The position numbers and the translations under genes were made by a program. Below, one piece after another: positions 31,042 through 41,255 of a stretch of 42,825 bases of DNA. The stretch's first letter is position 1. Each line of letters begins with the position of its first letter. The stretch is from Rhizobium sp. Q54 (GTDB lineage Bacteria; Pseudomonadota; Alphaproteobacteria; CADEGL01): the NCBI GenBank assembly GCA_945860095.1, contig CAMAPP010000008.1:1-42825 (forward strand), given 5' to 3'. The notes beneath the pieces are model-generated. The model searched no databases and was not told the origin of the DNA. It saw only the letters and a program-made list of their open reading frames with translations.

Positions 31042-32466
31042 CAGGCGGTTGTCGCCGCGCAAGAGATTGAGCGCAAGCGGCCCGCGGGCATCGCGCGCGC
31101 CGCGCAGGAAGGCATCGACGCTCGAGACCGGCTGGCGGTTGATCGCGACGACCAGATCGCCCGGACGCAATCCCGCGTTCCAGGCGGGGCTGCCTTGATC
31201 GACCGAGGCGACGAGCACGCCGCGCGATCGCCCGCCTTGCCCCTCGTCCGCGCCGAAAGCGGCGCCCGCAAGGCGCGGCACCGCGTCGCTCGCCTCCGTG
31301 CGTTGTTGGGTTTCGCGCTGACCGACGATGACCGAGATCGTGCGCGGCGCCTTGTCGCGCAGCACGCTCAATTCCGCCTTGTCGCCCACGCGCAAGAGAC
31401 CGATGCGCAGGCGCAAATCGCCGCCGCTCTTGACCGCGCGCCCGCTGATCGCGGTCACGATGTCGCCGGCCTTGAGCCCGCCCTTGTCGGCGGGCGAATT
31501 GGGATCGACCCGGGTGACGAGCGCGCCAGAGGAGCGGTCGAGCTTCAGGGTTTGCGCGATTTCGGGCGTCAGGTCCTGCACCGACACGCCGATGCGCCCG
31601 CGGCGGACCTCGCCGTACTGGGCGAGCTGGTCCATGACCGTGCGCACCATGTTGATCGGCACGGCGAAGCCGATACCGACATTGCCGCCGGCGGGGCCGA
31701 TGATCGCGGTATTGATGCCGATGAGCTCGCCGCGCAGGGTCACGAGCGCGCCGCCCGAATTTCCGGGATTGATCGAGGCGTCGGTCTGGATGAAATCCTC
31801 GTAGCCCTCGATGCCGAGACCCGAACGCCCGAGCGCGCTGACGATGCCCATGGTGACCGTCTGCCCCAGGCCGAAGGGATTGCCGATGGCCACGACATAG
31901 TCGCCGACCTCGAGTTTGTCCGAATCGCCGAGCGGTATCTGGGTCAGGTTTTCCGGATCGACGTGCAGCAGCGCGATATCGGTCTCGGAATCCGAACCGA
32001 CGACTTTGGCCTTGAGCTGGCGCTGGTCCTTCAGCGTGATCCGCACCTCGGTCGCATTGGCGATGACGTGGTGATTGGTCAGGACATAGCCCTTCCTCGC
32101 GTCCACGATCACGCCCGAGCCGACGGACTGGTTTTGCTGTTCGCGCGACTGGTTCGGCAGGTCGAAGAAACGCCGCAGCAAGGGATCCTGGAACAGCGGG
32201 TTTTGTTCCATGGGCGCCCGGGTACGCACGCTGATGTTCACGACCGCGGGAGTGACCTCTTTAACCAGAGGCGCCAGCGTCGGCACGCCCTGGGGCGTGG
32301 TCGTGGCGGCGGGGGCTGCGTCGGCCGGTCGCGCCATGCTCGAGGCCAGCAGAGCGGCGCTCGAAGCCAGAAGGGCGGTGCTCAAGGCCAAAAAGGCGGC
32401 GCCGAAAGACAGACCCAGCACGCTTCGCCGTCGGTCGCCGCTTGCTCGCCCGAAACCAAAAAACAC
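31024..32466 (-). CDS. degP: DegP/HtrA (Do family) periplasmic serine protease
   Basis: 480 residues from GTG at 32466, fixed by GGGAGGAG just upstream; the frame to 32724 runs into the groES promoter region and is rejected. Signal peptide at residues 1-50 with repeated ALLASS blocks, cut about ADA-AP. The trypsin-like domain carries the triad His133 (TNHHVI), Asp163 (SETDIALL) and Ser237 (NPGNSGGA). Two PDZ domains follow (RRGRIGVSVQDLTPEIAQ from about 300; SRGVLVASVDQGSPAWNAGLRPGDLVVAI from about 410). It degrades or refolds damaged envelope proteins. Divergent from groESL, a sensible stress pairing. The C-terminus is short after PDZ2, as is usual. Confidence 0.93.
   Translation of the reverse strand: MFFGFGRASGDRRRSVLGLSFGAAFLALSTALLASSAALLASSMARPADAAPAATTTPQGVPTLAPLVKEVTPAVVNISVRTRAPMEQNPLFQDPLLRRFFDLPNQSREQQNQSVGSGVIVDARKGYVLTNHHVIANATEVRITLKDQRQLKAKVVGSDSETDIALLHVDPENLTQIPLGDSDKLEVGDYVVAIGNPFGLGQTVTMGIVSALGRSGLGIEGYEDFIQTDASINPGNSGGALVTLRGELIGINTAIIGPAGGNVGIGFAVPINMVRTVMDQLAQYGEVRRGRIGVSVQDLTPEIAQTLKLDRSSGALVTRVDPNSPADKGGLKAGDIVTAISGRAVKSGGDLRLRIGLLRVGDKAELSVLRDKAPRTISVIVGQRETQQRTEASDAVPRLAGAAFGADEGQGGRSRGVLVASVDQGSPAWNAGLRPGDLVVAINRQPVSSVDAFLRGARDARGPLALNLLRGDNRLVLVVR
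32339..32401. repeat. 21-bp triplicate repeat encoding the DegP signal peptide core
   Basis: Units at 32339-32359, 32360-32380 and 32381-32401 share CTCRARGCCARMARRGCGGYG. On the coding strand they give AFLALST, ALLASSA, ALLASSM, so the hydrophobic core of the signal is built of three heptapeptides. Confidence 0.8.
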
Positions 32467-32646
32467 GCAGCTCCTCCCGTGACCCGCGCCCGCCCGGTGG
32501 CGGGGGCCGCATGAAACTAGATAATCTGTCTTTTGCCGCGCGCAATCGCAAAGCTCTTGAGCGATCCGATTTTTCCGCGCCCCCTCTGCGGGGCTCTCGG
32601 AGCTTTGCCGCGCTCGCGCCGGACGACGCCATCGCCGCCCCTTGGC

Positions 32647-32675
32647 TTGACAATAAACCGGGCCATCCCTAAATA
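32647..32675 (+). promoter_or_regulatory. groESL sigma70 promoter
   Basis: TTGACA (32647-32652), 17-bp spacer, TAAATA (32670-32675). The -10 box runs into the CIRCE operator, so repressor binding would block the polymerase. Confidence 0.85.
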
Positions 32676-32699
32676 GCACTCGACCAGAGAGAGTGCTAG
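32673..32699 (+). promoter_or_regulatory. CIRCE operator (HrcA binding site)
   Basis: TAGCACTC-N9-GAGTGCTA at 32674-32698, matching the consensus TTAGCACTC-N9-GAGTGCTAA in all but the outermost base of each arm. HrcA repression of groESL is established for this element; hrcA is not in the window. Confidence 0.95.
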
Positions 32700-32768
32700 C
32701 AGCCTTCTTGCTGCGCGGCGCCAAGGAATCTCTAGGTTTTTCAAGCAGATGGAAAAAGAGGGGCGACC

Positions 32769-34743
<1,975 letters not shown>

Positions 34744-34818
34744 TTTCTAAATCCGGGCCTGTTTTCGGGTCCGGATCGCAATACCCAGCCCGCGCTTGGC
34801 GCGGGTCGGATCGGGAAA

Positions 34819-34853
34819 GGGCCGCGGGGGACACCCCCTGCGGCCCTTTTTTT
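34819..34853 (+). terminator. Rho-independent terminator of groESL
   Basis: Stem GGGCCGC-GGGGG / CCCCC-T-GCGGCCC with loop ACA, followed by seven T residues (34847-34853). Confidence 0.93.
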
Positions 34854-34935
34854 AACCCCGCCCCGCCGCTCCGGAGGTGCCGGACGGCTTATGGCCCATT
34901 GTGACCCGCCGGGTTACCCGCAGTCATTCGTCCTC

Positions 34936-35020
34936 GTGCCCGTCATCAATCGCCCTGGGCCCGTCCCTCGGGCCCGTCATCAATCGCCCTGGGCCCCCGT
35001 CCCTCGGGCCCGTCATCAAT
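34936..35020. repeat. 35-36 bp tandem repeat, about 2.4 copies
   Basis: Units start at 34936, 34971 and 35007 (the third partial). Shared core CCCGTCATCAATCGCCCTGG, followed by GCCCGTCCCTCG or GCCCCCGTCCCTCG. Confidence 0.85.
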
Positions 35021-35091
35021 CCTTGTCAGGCGGAGTATCTCGACGGATCATGGGCCAGGTTTGGAATCCCGCCCGCATCCTGGAGTCCCCC

Positions 35092-36090
35092 ATGAAGCAG
35101 CCGGCCGCCCAGTGGCATCTTCACTGCGAAAACAGCTCCAACATGGCGGAGGTTTTTTCCATCACGCCAGAGCGCGTGAGCGATGCGTTGAAACGCCATC
35201 CCAAGCTCAAGGGCAAGCTCAAGGTCACGATCGGCCTGGACGGCAACATCTACCCGAACGCGATCAAGACGGCGAATGTCGTCTTCGGCTGGAGGTTCGA
35301 TCGCATGAACCTGGCGGAGCGCGCGCCCAACCTGAAAATGATTCATGTCCACGGCGCCGGCGTCAATCACGTCATGCCGCTCGACTGGTTGCCCAAGGGC
35401 TGCGTGCTGACCAATAGCCGGGGCGTGCACGGCCCGCGCGCGGCGGAATACCTCATCATGGCCATCTTGATGCTGAACAACCGCGTGCCGGAAACCGTGA
35501 CCCATCAGCGCGCCGCGCGCTGGCAGCAATGCTACAACACGGTCATCACGGGCAAGACGATTCTGATCATCGGCGTTGGGCATATCGGTGGATCGGCCGC
35601 CGATTGGGCGAAGAAATTCGGCCTGAACGTCCTGGGTATTCGCCGGTCGGGCAAGGCGCACCGCTCGGTCGACAAGATGCACAAGCCCAAGGATCTCCAG
35701 CGCCTGTTGCCCAAGGCCGATTTCGTCCTGATGTGCGTGCCGGCGACCGACCACACCAAGCACTTGCTCGGCAAGCGCGAGATCAATCTCATGCGCAAGG
35801 GCGCCGGGTTCATCAATTACAGCCGCGCCGATCTGGTCGATTACTCGGCGCTGCGCGAGCGACTGCTCAAAAGCGAGCTGACCGCGGTCCTCGATGTCTT
35901 CGATCCCGAGCCCTTGCCGCCGACTTCGCCCTTGTGGACGACGCCGAATCTCATCATGACGCCACATTGCGCCTCCGATGATTCCGTCGCCTATACGCCC
36001 AAGACCCTCGACATCGTGCTCGGCAATATTCAGCTCATCATGGCGGGCAAGAAGCCGGTCAACATCGTCGACGGCAAGTTGCAGTACTAG
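35092..36090 (+). CDS. D-isomer specific 2-hydroxyacid dehydrogenase
   Basis: 332 residues from ATG at 35092 (GGAG six bases upstream); ATG 35050 is a weaker alternative. The NAD-binding domain has GVGHIGGSAADWAKKFG (161-177). The catalytic trio Arg245 (INYSRADLVD), Glu273 (DVFDPEPLP) and His292 (MTPHCAS) is complete. The family reduces 2-oxoacids to D-hydroxyacids or the reverse. The loop INYSRADLVD instead of INVARG- marks a divergent subgroup, so the exact substrate (glycerate, glyoxylate, phosphoglycerate-like) is open. It is followed after 60 bp by a transporter gene on the same strand. Confidence 0.92.
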   Translation: MKQPAAQWHLHCENSSNMAEVFSITPERVSDALKRHPKLKGKLKVTIGLDGNIYPNAIKTANVVFGWRFDRMNLAERAPNLKMIHVHGAGVNHVMPLDWLPKGCVLTNSRGVHGPRAAEYLIMAILMLNNRVPETVTHQRAARWQQCYNTVITGKTILIIGVGHIGGSAADWAKKFGLNVLGIRRSGKAHRSVDKMHKPKDLQRLLPKADFVLMCVPATDHTKHLLGKREINLMRKGAGFINYSRADLVDYSALRERLLKSELTAVLDVFDPEPLPPTSPLWTTPNLIMTPHCASDDSVAYTPKTLDIVLGNIQLIMAGKKPVNIVDGKLQY

Positions 36091-36150
36091 GGTCTCCGGC
36101 CGGATCGCGCCGCCTCGAACGGCGCGGCGCGCAGGCGCCCGGGAGGCCGG

Positions 36151-36978
36151 ATGAGCCTTTCGATATTCCTTCTGGTGCTTTTGGCCGCCGTGACGCACGC
36201 GTCGTGGAATGCCTTGGTCAAGTTGTCCGCGGACCGCGCCGTGGCCATGGGCATGATCTCGGCGGTGGGGGGGCTGGCGGGCTTGGTGGCACTGCCCTTC
36301 GTTGTGCCACCCGCGCCCGAGTCCTGGGGCTTTCTCGCCCTGACCACGGCGATCCACCTCGGGTACTACGTATTCCTCGTTCGGGCCTATCAATCGGGCG
36401 ATCTGAGCCAGGTCTATCCCATCGCGCGCGGCGGCTCGCCGCTCGTGCTCGCTTTGGTTTCATGGCCGGTCGTCGGCGAGGCGTTGTCGTGGGGCCAGTA
36501 TGCCGGCGTGGGTCTGATATCGATCGGCATCGCGGCGCTGGCATTTGGGCGCGGCAATCGGCGGTCCTTGATGTTCGCCGCCGCGACGGCTTGCACCATC
36601 GCGGCATACAGCGTGACCGATGCGCTGGGTGTGCGGAGCTCAGGCAGTCCTTTCGGCTATATCGCCTGGCTGTTCTTCCTCGACGGCACGGCGATGGCGG
36701 CCTTGACGCTGTGGTCGCGCGGCCGAGCCGTGTTCGGCGTCTTGCGGCGCGATTGGCCGCGGCCAGTTGCCGGCGGACTGCTATCGATCGTCGGATACGC
36801 CATCGTCGTCTGGTGTTACGCCTCCGGCCCGGTCGCGCCGATTTCGGCGCTGCGCGAGACGAGCGTGCTGATCGCCGCGTTGATCGGCTCGCTGTTTCTG
36901 AACGAGACCTTCGGCGCGAGACGCATCGCGGCCTCGGCCGTCGTGGTTGCCGGCATTTTCGTCATGAACGGCGCCTAG
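36151..36978 (+). CDS. EamA/DMT-family transporter
   Basis: 275 residues with GGGAGG before the ATG. About ten hydrophobic segments arranged as two EamA repeats (residues about 1-135 and 145-275), with the paired motifs SQVYPIARGGSPLVLAL in the first half and APISALRETSVLIAALIGSLFLNE in the second. It is an inner membrane exporter or importer of small metabolites. It is convergent with the PhyH gene across 38 bp. Substrate unknown. Confidence 0.9.
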   Translation: MSLSIFLLVLLAAVTHASWNALVKLSADRAVAMGMISAVGGLAGLVALPFVVPPAPESWGFLALTTAIHLGYYVFLVRAYQSGDLSQVYPIARGGSPLVLALVSWPVVGEALSWGQYAGVGLISIGIAALAFGRGNRRSLMFAAATACTIAAYSVTDALGVRSSGSPFGYIAWLFFLDGTAMAALTLWSRGRAVFGVLRRDWPRPVAGGLLSIVGYAIVVWCYASGPVAPISALRETSVLIAALIGSLFLNETFGARRIAASAVVVAGIFVMNGA

Positions 36979-37016
36979 AGGCCCAGAGCGGCGAGGAGCG
37001 GCAAGGAACGCCGCGC

Positions 37017-37916
37017 TCAGTTCGTGATCCGCAGGTCGGGGTCCGAAAAGCGTGCGTAGCCTTGCGGCTCGAGCCGTCCCGCGCGCGGCCAGACGCGCGG
37101 GAAATAGCCGCTATCCATGGCCTGGCCCGGTTTCAGGCCATGGCCCTCGAAATGCGGTCGGCCAGGCGAGGGGCGTTCGGCGTAGCGCGCATCCTCGGCG
37201 AGCCACAGCGTCGATACCGCGCGCCGGCGCCGTTCGCCCGACACATTGCCCGCGGCGCCGTGCACCGTCAGGCCGTCGAAGGCGATGCAATCGCCGGGTT
37301 CGACGGGCCAGGCGGCGATGTCGAATTTTTCGCGTTCGGCCGAAATATCGGGCATGCGTTCGAAGCTCGCGGTCTTGGCCGCGCCGTAGAGCTCGCGGCC
37401 GTCCTTGGACAATTCCGGCGCGTATTGCTTGCCCCAGCGATGCGAGCCGCGCACGACCTCGAGCGCGCTGTCGAGCGCCACGGAATCGAGCGGGAACCAG
37501 ATCACGCACATATGGCCATCGACCCAAAAAAACGGCTGGTCCTGATGCCAGCGCGTGCGCTTGGCGGTGCCGCTATCCTTCACCCACAATGTGTCGGCGA
37601 AAAAATTGATCCGCGCCGAGTCCATGAGGCGCGCGGCGATCGCGGGCGCGGGACCGTTCAGCATGAATTCGCGATATTCCTCGTGCTGCTGCGCCATGCA
37701 GATGTCCGAGAGGAAAAAGCCCGCCTCGCCGTCGCGCGTCTGGACGGTGCTGAGCGGGCCGTGCTGGGCGAGGCTCTTGTCCACGCCACGGCGCAATAGC
37801 TCGATCCATTCGAGGTCCACCACGCCTTCGAGACGCACAACGCCGTCGCGCCGAAACGTCCGGACATCGTCCTCGGTCACGGGATGCACCGGTTCCTTGT
37901 TCATGGCGGGGTTCAT
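37017..37916 (-). CDS. PhyH-family Fe(II)/2-oxoglutarate dioxygenase (tandem pair, copy 2)
   Basis: 299 residues from ATG at 37916 (CGGAG eight bases upstream); ATG 37904 and TTG 37934 are other options. Iron ligands His124 and Asp126 (TRWHQDQP) and distal His219 (VHGAAGN) are present, with basic residues RRRR following for 2-oxoglutarate. Highly similar to the protein encoded upstream: shared FERMPDI-AERE, GHGLKPG-AMDS-YFPRVWP and others, roughly half of positions alike by eye. It probably hydroxylates a small organic substrate. It is the last gene of a four-gene leftward operon. Confidence 0.9.
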   Translation of the reverse strand: MNPAMNKEPVHPVTEDDVRTFRRDGVVRLEGVVDLEWIELLRRGVDKSLAQHGPLSTVQTRDGEAGFFLSDICMAQQHEEYREFMLNGPAPAIAARLMDSARINFFADTLWVKDSGTAKRTRWHQDQPFFWVDGHMCVIWFPLDSVALDSALEVVRGSHRWGKQYAPELSKDGRELYGAAKTASFERMPDISAEREKFDIAAWPVEPGDCIAFDGLTVHGAAGNVSGERRRRAVSTLWLAEDARYAERPSPGRPHFEGHGLKPGQAMDSGYFPRVWPRAGRLEPQGYARFSDPDLRITN

Positions 37917-37945
37917 GGCGGGCTCCGATGGCAATGTCGGGTGGC

Positions 37946-38818
37946 TCAGGCGCCGATCCGGAAATTCGGGTCGTGGAAGCGCAAATCGCGCGCCGCCTCC
38001 GCCACGCGCTTGGGCCAGACGCGCGGGAAATAGGGGCTGTCCATGGCATCGCCCGGCTTCAGGCCATGGCCGTCGAAACGCGGCCGCACGGGGCCGGGCC
38101 GTTCGGCGAAAACCGCGTCATCGCCGAGCCAAATGGTCGAGAGCGCGCGCCGGCGATGGGCCATCCCCGGGTTTCCCGGCGCGCCGTGCACCACCATGCC
38201 TTGAAAGGCGATGACGTCGCCGGGCGCCATCTCGAAGCTTGCGATGTCGTAACGCTCGCGCTCGGCCTGAATGTCGGGCATGCGCTCGAACGCGGCGTTC
38301 TCGGGGTAAAGATCTTGGCCCGAGCGCGTGAGTTCCGGCTGGAACCAGCGGCCCCAGCGTTGCGAGCCGGCGATGAGTTCGAGCGAGACGTCCTTGGGCA
38401 CCGGGTCGAGCGGCAGCCATAGGATGCACATGTGCTGGCCGTTCACCGAATAATAGGGCTGGTCTTGATGCCAGCGGGTGCGCTTCGGGGTGCCGCGATC
38501 CTTCACCCAAATGCCGTCGTAGAAGAAATTCACGCGCGCCGAGCGCATGAGGCGCGCGGCGATCTCTCCGGCGGGAGATTCGAGCGCAAAGCGCCGGAAT
38601 TCCTCGAGGCGCTGGGACATGCAGAAATCGGTGAGGAAAAATCCGGGATCGTTCGCGGTTTGCTGCACCGTGTGCAGCGGGCCCGGATCCGCGATGTCCT
38701 TTTCGATGCCCGAAGCGACCAGCTCGAGCCATTCCCGCCCGAAAACGCCGCGCAGGCACACCACGCCGTTTCGTTCGTAGCTTTCGATGTCGCGCGGGCC
38801 GACAAGTTCGCGGACCAT
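37946..38818 (-). CDS. PhyH-family Fe(II)/2-oxoglutarate dioxygenase (tandem pair, copy 1)
   Basis: 290 residues, ATG behind AAGGAGG. Iron ligands His117, Asp119 (TRWHQDQPYY) and His211 (VHGAPGN). It is a close paralogue of the gene 29 bp downstream, with identical ligand spacing, so both should be active iron enzymes. Two copies side by side suggest a recent duplication with sub-division of substrate, or a heteromeric enzyme. It lies 71 bp after the EamA gene of the same strand. Confidence 0.9.
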   Translation of the reverse strand: MVRELVGPRDIESYERNGVVCLRGVFGREWLELVASGIEKDIADPGPLHTVQQTANDPGFFLTDFCMSQRLEEFRRFALESPAGEIAARLMRSARVNFFYDGIWVKDRGTPKRTRWHQDQPYYSVNGQHMCILWLPLDPVPKDVSLELIAGSQRWGRWFQPELTRSGQDLYPENAAFERMPDIQAERERYDIASFEMAPGDVIAFQGMVVHGAPGNPGMAHRRRALSTIWLGDDAVFAERPGPVRPRFDGHGLKPGDAMDSPYFPRVWPKRVAEAARDLRFHDPNFRIGA

Positions 38819-38889
38819 CTCGGGCCTCCTTGAAGATGCCGTGCCAAGTTCGGGCGGCGTGCGAATCTTAACCGCCGCGCCGCCGCCTG

Positions 38890-39858
38890 TCAGCCTCGGC
38901 CATTGTCCCCGGCCTGGTTCCCGGCGCGCCGCGCGGACCGCGTCTGCGCGCGGACCTCCACCAGCCCCGCGCCGATGACCAAGGCGCAGCCGATGGCCTC
39001 GCGCACGCCGACGCGTTCGCCCGTCCAGAGCGCGGCGCTAACCGCAGCGGCGACCACTTCGAGCAGCAGAATGACGCCCGCGCGCCCCGGATCGAGGCGC
39101 GAGGCGCCCCACAATTCGACGATGACCTTCGGCACGAGCCACAACCCGCCCACGGCGAACAAGAGCGGCCACAATTCGACGAGCGGCCCGAGTGCGAGCG
39201 GGCGCAGCCCGGGCACGAGACCCGCGACGGCCGCGCCGCATAGGGCCGCGCCGATGAAGCTGGCGAAGGCCTTGTCGATCGCCGGCACTTCGGTACCGCG
39301 GCGAAAGAGCGTGAGCGACGCGCCCCAAAGCACCCCGGCGCCAAGTCCGGCCCAATCGGCGCGGCTTCGGGGCAGCGGAATGCCATCTTCGTATCCGAGC
39401 ACGACGGCCGCGCCCGCGATGCCGAGCGCGATCGACAAGGCTCGGTCGGACCCGATGGGATCGCGCAGGAACAGGGCGCCGAACAACGTGCCCCAGACCG
39501 GCGTGAGAAAAAACAACAACGTCACGCGCACGATCTCGCCGTGGACGATGGCGTGGTTGAACGCCGCCGAGGACAGCCCGGCGAAGGCCGCCATGGCCGC
39601 GATGGCGCCGAATTGCGCCCGGACCTGGCGCCAGCGCCACAGCATGGCGGGCAGGAGCACCAGCGCCGCCGCGAGATAGGTGAGCGCACCCGCCCAATCG
39701 CCGGGCAGGCCGCGCTCGTGAAACAGGCGCAGCGGCAGCCACCACAATCCCCAAAGGACCGCGCCGAAGGCGACGGCGAGGATGGGCAGATACGGCCGCT
39801 CGGCGCCCCATTGCGCCCAAACGTGCTCGTCCGGAGCGGGCGGGCGGGGCTCGATCAA
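38890..39858 (-). CDS. EamA/DMT-family transporter
   Basis: 322 residues from TTG at 39858, which overlaps the stop of the DUF1116 gene (TTGA); no ATG/GTG lies before the first membrane helix. About ten helices in two EamA halves (AVLWGLWWLPLRLF; FFLTPVWGTLFGALFLRDP; GVLWGASLTLFRRG; VILLLEVVAAAVSAALWTGE). The polar tail is rich in Arg. Overlap with the DUF1116 gene suggests a functional link, probably moving its substrate or product. Confidence 0.86.
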   Translation of the reverse strand: MIEPRPPAPDEHVWAQWGAERPYLPILAVAFGAVLWGLWWLPLRLFHERGLPGDWAGALTYLAAALVLLPAMLWRWRQVRAQFGAIAAMAAFAGLSSAAFNHAIVHGEIVRVTLLFFLTPVWGTLFGALFLRDPIGSDRALSIALGIAGAAVVLGYEDGIPLPRSRADWAGLGAGVLWGASLTLFRRGTEVPAIDKAFASFIGAALCGAAVAGLVPGLRPLALGPLVELWPLLFAVGGLWLVPKVIVELWGASRLDPGRAGVILLLEVVAAAVSAALWTGERVGVREAIGCALVIGAGLVEVRAQTRSARRAGNQAGDNGRG

Positions 39859-41105
39859 GGATAGCGCGCGTGATGGGCGGTGACGGCGGATTGGAAGCAC
39901 GAAGCGTGCGCGCGCACCACGCCCGCGCCGATTTGCCCGCCATCGCGGCCGGCGATGCCGATATTCATGACGGGCGCGATGCCGGTTTCGATCACCTTGA
40001 AGATGTCGATGCCGGTCGGCGTGCCGCGATAGCGGAGATAGGGAATGTGAAAATCCGGATTCTCGCCCGCGGTGATTTGGTACATCTCGAGATTGCGCTC
40101 GACCATCGCCTCGGGCGATCCGCCTTGATAAGCCTGCAACGGGAATGCGGCGGCCTGGGCGAAACCGCCGAGACCGATGGTCTCGCAGATCGTGCTCTCG
40201 CCGCCCATCCAGGAAATCTCGTCTTCCGCGTGGCCCGGGGACAGCTTGGCCTGGACCTTGGGATGGGGGCCGGTGAACCAGGTATCGCCGAGTCCCGAAA
40301 CGCGAATGCCGAACTCGCGGCAGCTGAAGCCCATGGCGGTCACGATGCTCGCGCCCGCGATTGCGTGCCCGGCATCGGCGGTCGCCTTGGCGGCGGCCAT
40401 GGAAAGGCGCAGGAAAAAATAATGGTCCTCGGTCAACGCGGCCGCGCAGATCTCGGTCTCCGCGCGCCGCGTCTCGGCGAGCGCCAGGAATTGCGGCAGG
40501 ATTTCGCGGGTAAACAGCAGCGCGGCCGCGGTGTTCCGGCTGTGCAATTCGTCGCCCATATGCAGCGCGCGCTTCATGATGGGCTTGAGCGCGATGCCGC
40601 CGGAACGGCGCACCGCCTCGCCGAGCACGGGCGCCACCACGTTCTGGACGTGCCGGAGGCGTTCGCGCACGCCGTCGTCGTACACGCCGTAATTGAGGCG
40701 GCGCGGATTGGTGCCCTCGTAGAAATTGCAGAAGCCAAGATTGCCGTGCTTGCGATTGCGCACGACGAACACCGGCATGGACGCCGAATACACGCCCGCC
40801 AGGGAGCCGACCGCGCCGAGATCGTGGCAGCCGCGCACCCGGATGGCGCCCCGCGCGAGCAGCGCCTCGGCCTCGGCCGCGTCCGGGGCCAAGCCCTCGA
40901 ACAGCGCCGCGCCGATGATGGCCGCGCGCTGGCCGCCGGTGTAGTCCGGCCATGGCAGCGGCGGTCCGGAGGTGAGGATGGTGTCGCGCGTGAATCCGGC
41001 CATGACTTCGATCGCCGGCCGCACGTCCTCGACATAGGGCTCGGCTGCCGCGAAGCGCTTCAAGACCTCGGCGTTCGCCTTCTCGCGTGCCGCATTGCCC
41101 GCCAT
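39855..41105 (-). CDS. DUF1116 family protein (AllG/YahG-like)
   Basis: 416 residues from ATG at 41105 behind GGGGAA. Recognisable DUF1116 landmarks in order: EVMAGFTRDTILTSGPPLPW, GQRAAIIGAALFEGLA, CHDLGAVGSLAGVYSASMPV, NFYEGTN, LKPIMKRALHMGDELHSRN, EDHYFFLRLSMAAAKA, GIRVSGLGDTWFTGP, STICETIGLGGFAQAAA and GTPTGIDI-KVIETGIAP. In enterobacteria a member (AllG) is a subunit of oxamate carbamoyltransferase together with FdrA and AllH. Neither partner is seen here, so the role of this stand-alone form is unknown. Divergent from the glutamine synthetase gene. Confidence 0.85.
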   Translation of the reverse strand: MAGNAAREKANAEVLKRFAAAEPYVEDVRPAIEVMAGFTRDTILTSGPPLPWPDYTGGQRAAIIGAALFEGLAPDAAEAEALLARGAIRVRGCHDLGAVGSLAGVYSASMPVFVVRNRKHGNLGFCNFYEGTNPRRLNYGVYDDGVRERLRHVQNVVAPVLGEAVRRSGGIALKPIMKRALHMGDELHSRNTAAALLFTREILPQFLALAETRRAETEICAAALTEDHYFFLRLSMAAAKATADAGHAIAGASIVTAMGFSCREFGIRVSGLGDTWFTGPHPKVQAKLSPGHAEDEISWMGGESTICETIGLGGFAQAAAFPLQAYQGGSPEAMVERNLEMYQITAGENPDFHIPYLRYRGTPTGIDIFKVIETGIAPVMNIGIAGRDGGQIGAGVVRAHASCFQSAVTAHHARYP

Positions 41106-41152
41106 CGCGTTCCCCGTGCGCCCTTTGTCCGTCGCCGGCCCGCGCGCGCGCG

Positions 41153-41182
41153 TTGACCCGCGCGCGTTCCGTCCGTCATGAT
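41153..41182 (+). promoter_or_regulatory. Possible promoter of the glutamine synthetase gene
   Basis: TTGACC (41153-41158), 18-bp spacer, CATGAT (41177-41182). The -35 is good, the -10 poor. Sits in the 150-bp divergent gap. Confidence 0.35.
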
Positions 41183-41255
41183 CTGGCCGGCGCGAAAGTG
41201 CGCGTAATCGCGATCCGGCGCAAGCATGCGGGCGGCGCCAACGGGGAGAAACGTC

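Larger units (their letters stand above)
32467..32768. other. Divergent control region between degP and groES, 302 bp
   Basis: The right third holds the groES promoter and CIRCE. The left part holds the degP leader with an AT-rich patch (32511-32534) that could carry its -10 box on the minus strand, but no clear hexamer pair is seen. No gene. Confidence 0.6.
34744..35091. other. Intergenic region after groEL, 348 bp
   Basis: Contains a first hairpin without T-tract (34751-34776, arms ATCCGG/CCGGAT), the strong terminator at 34819-34853, and the 35-36 bp tandem repeat at 34936-35020. The frame from 34891 that runs through the repeat into the next gene is not considered coding. Confidence 0.6.

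Noticed and set aside
31000-32514. Plus-strand frame of 504 codons opposite degP
   Set aside because: Antisense shadow; the catalytic triad and PDZ domains lie on the minus strand.
39859-40953. Fusion of the EamA transporter with an upstream Arg-rich segment
   Set aside because: That segment is the DUF1116 gene read in the wrong frame; the transporter starts at the TTG overlapping its stop.
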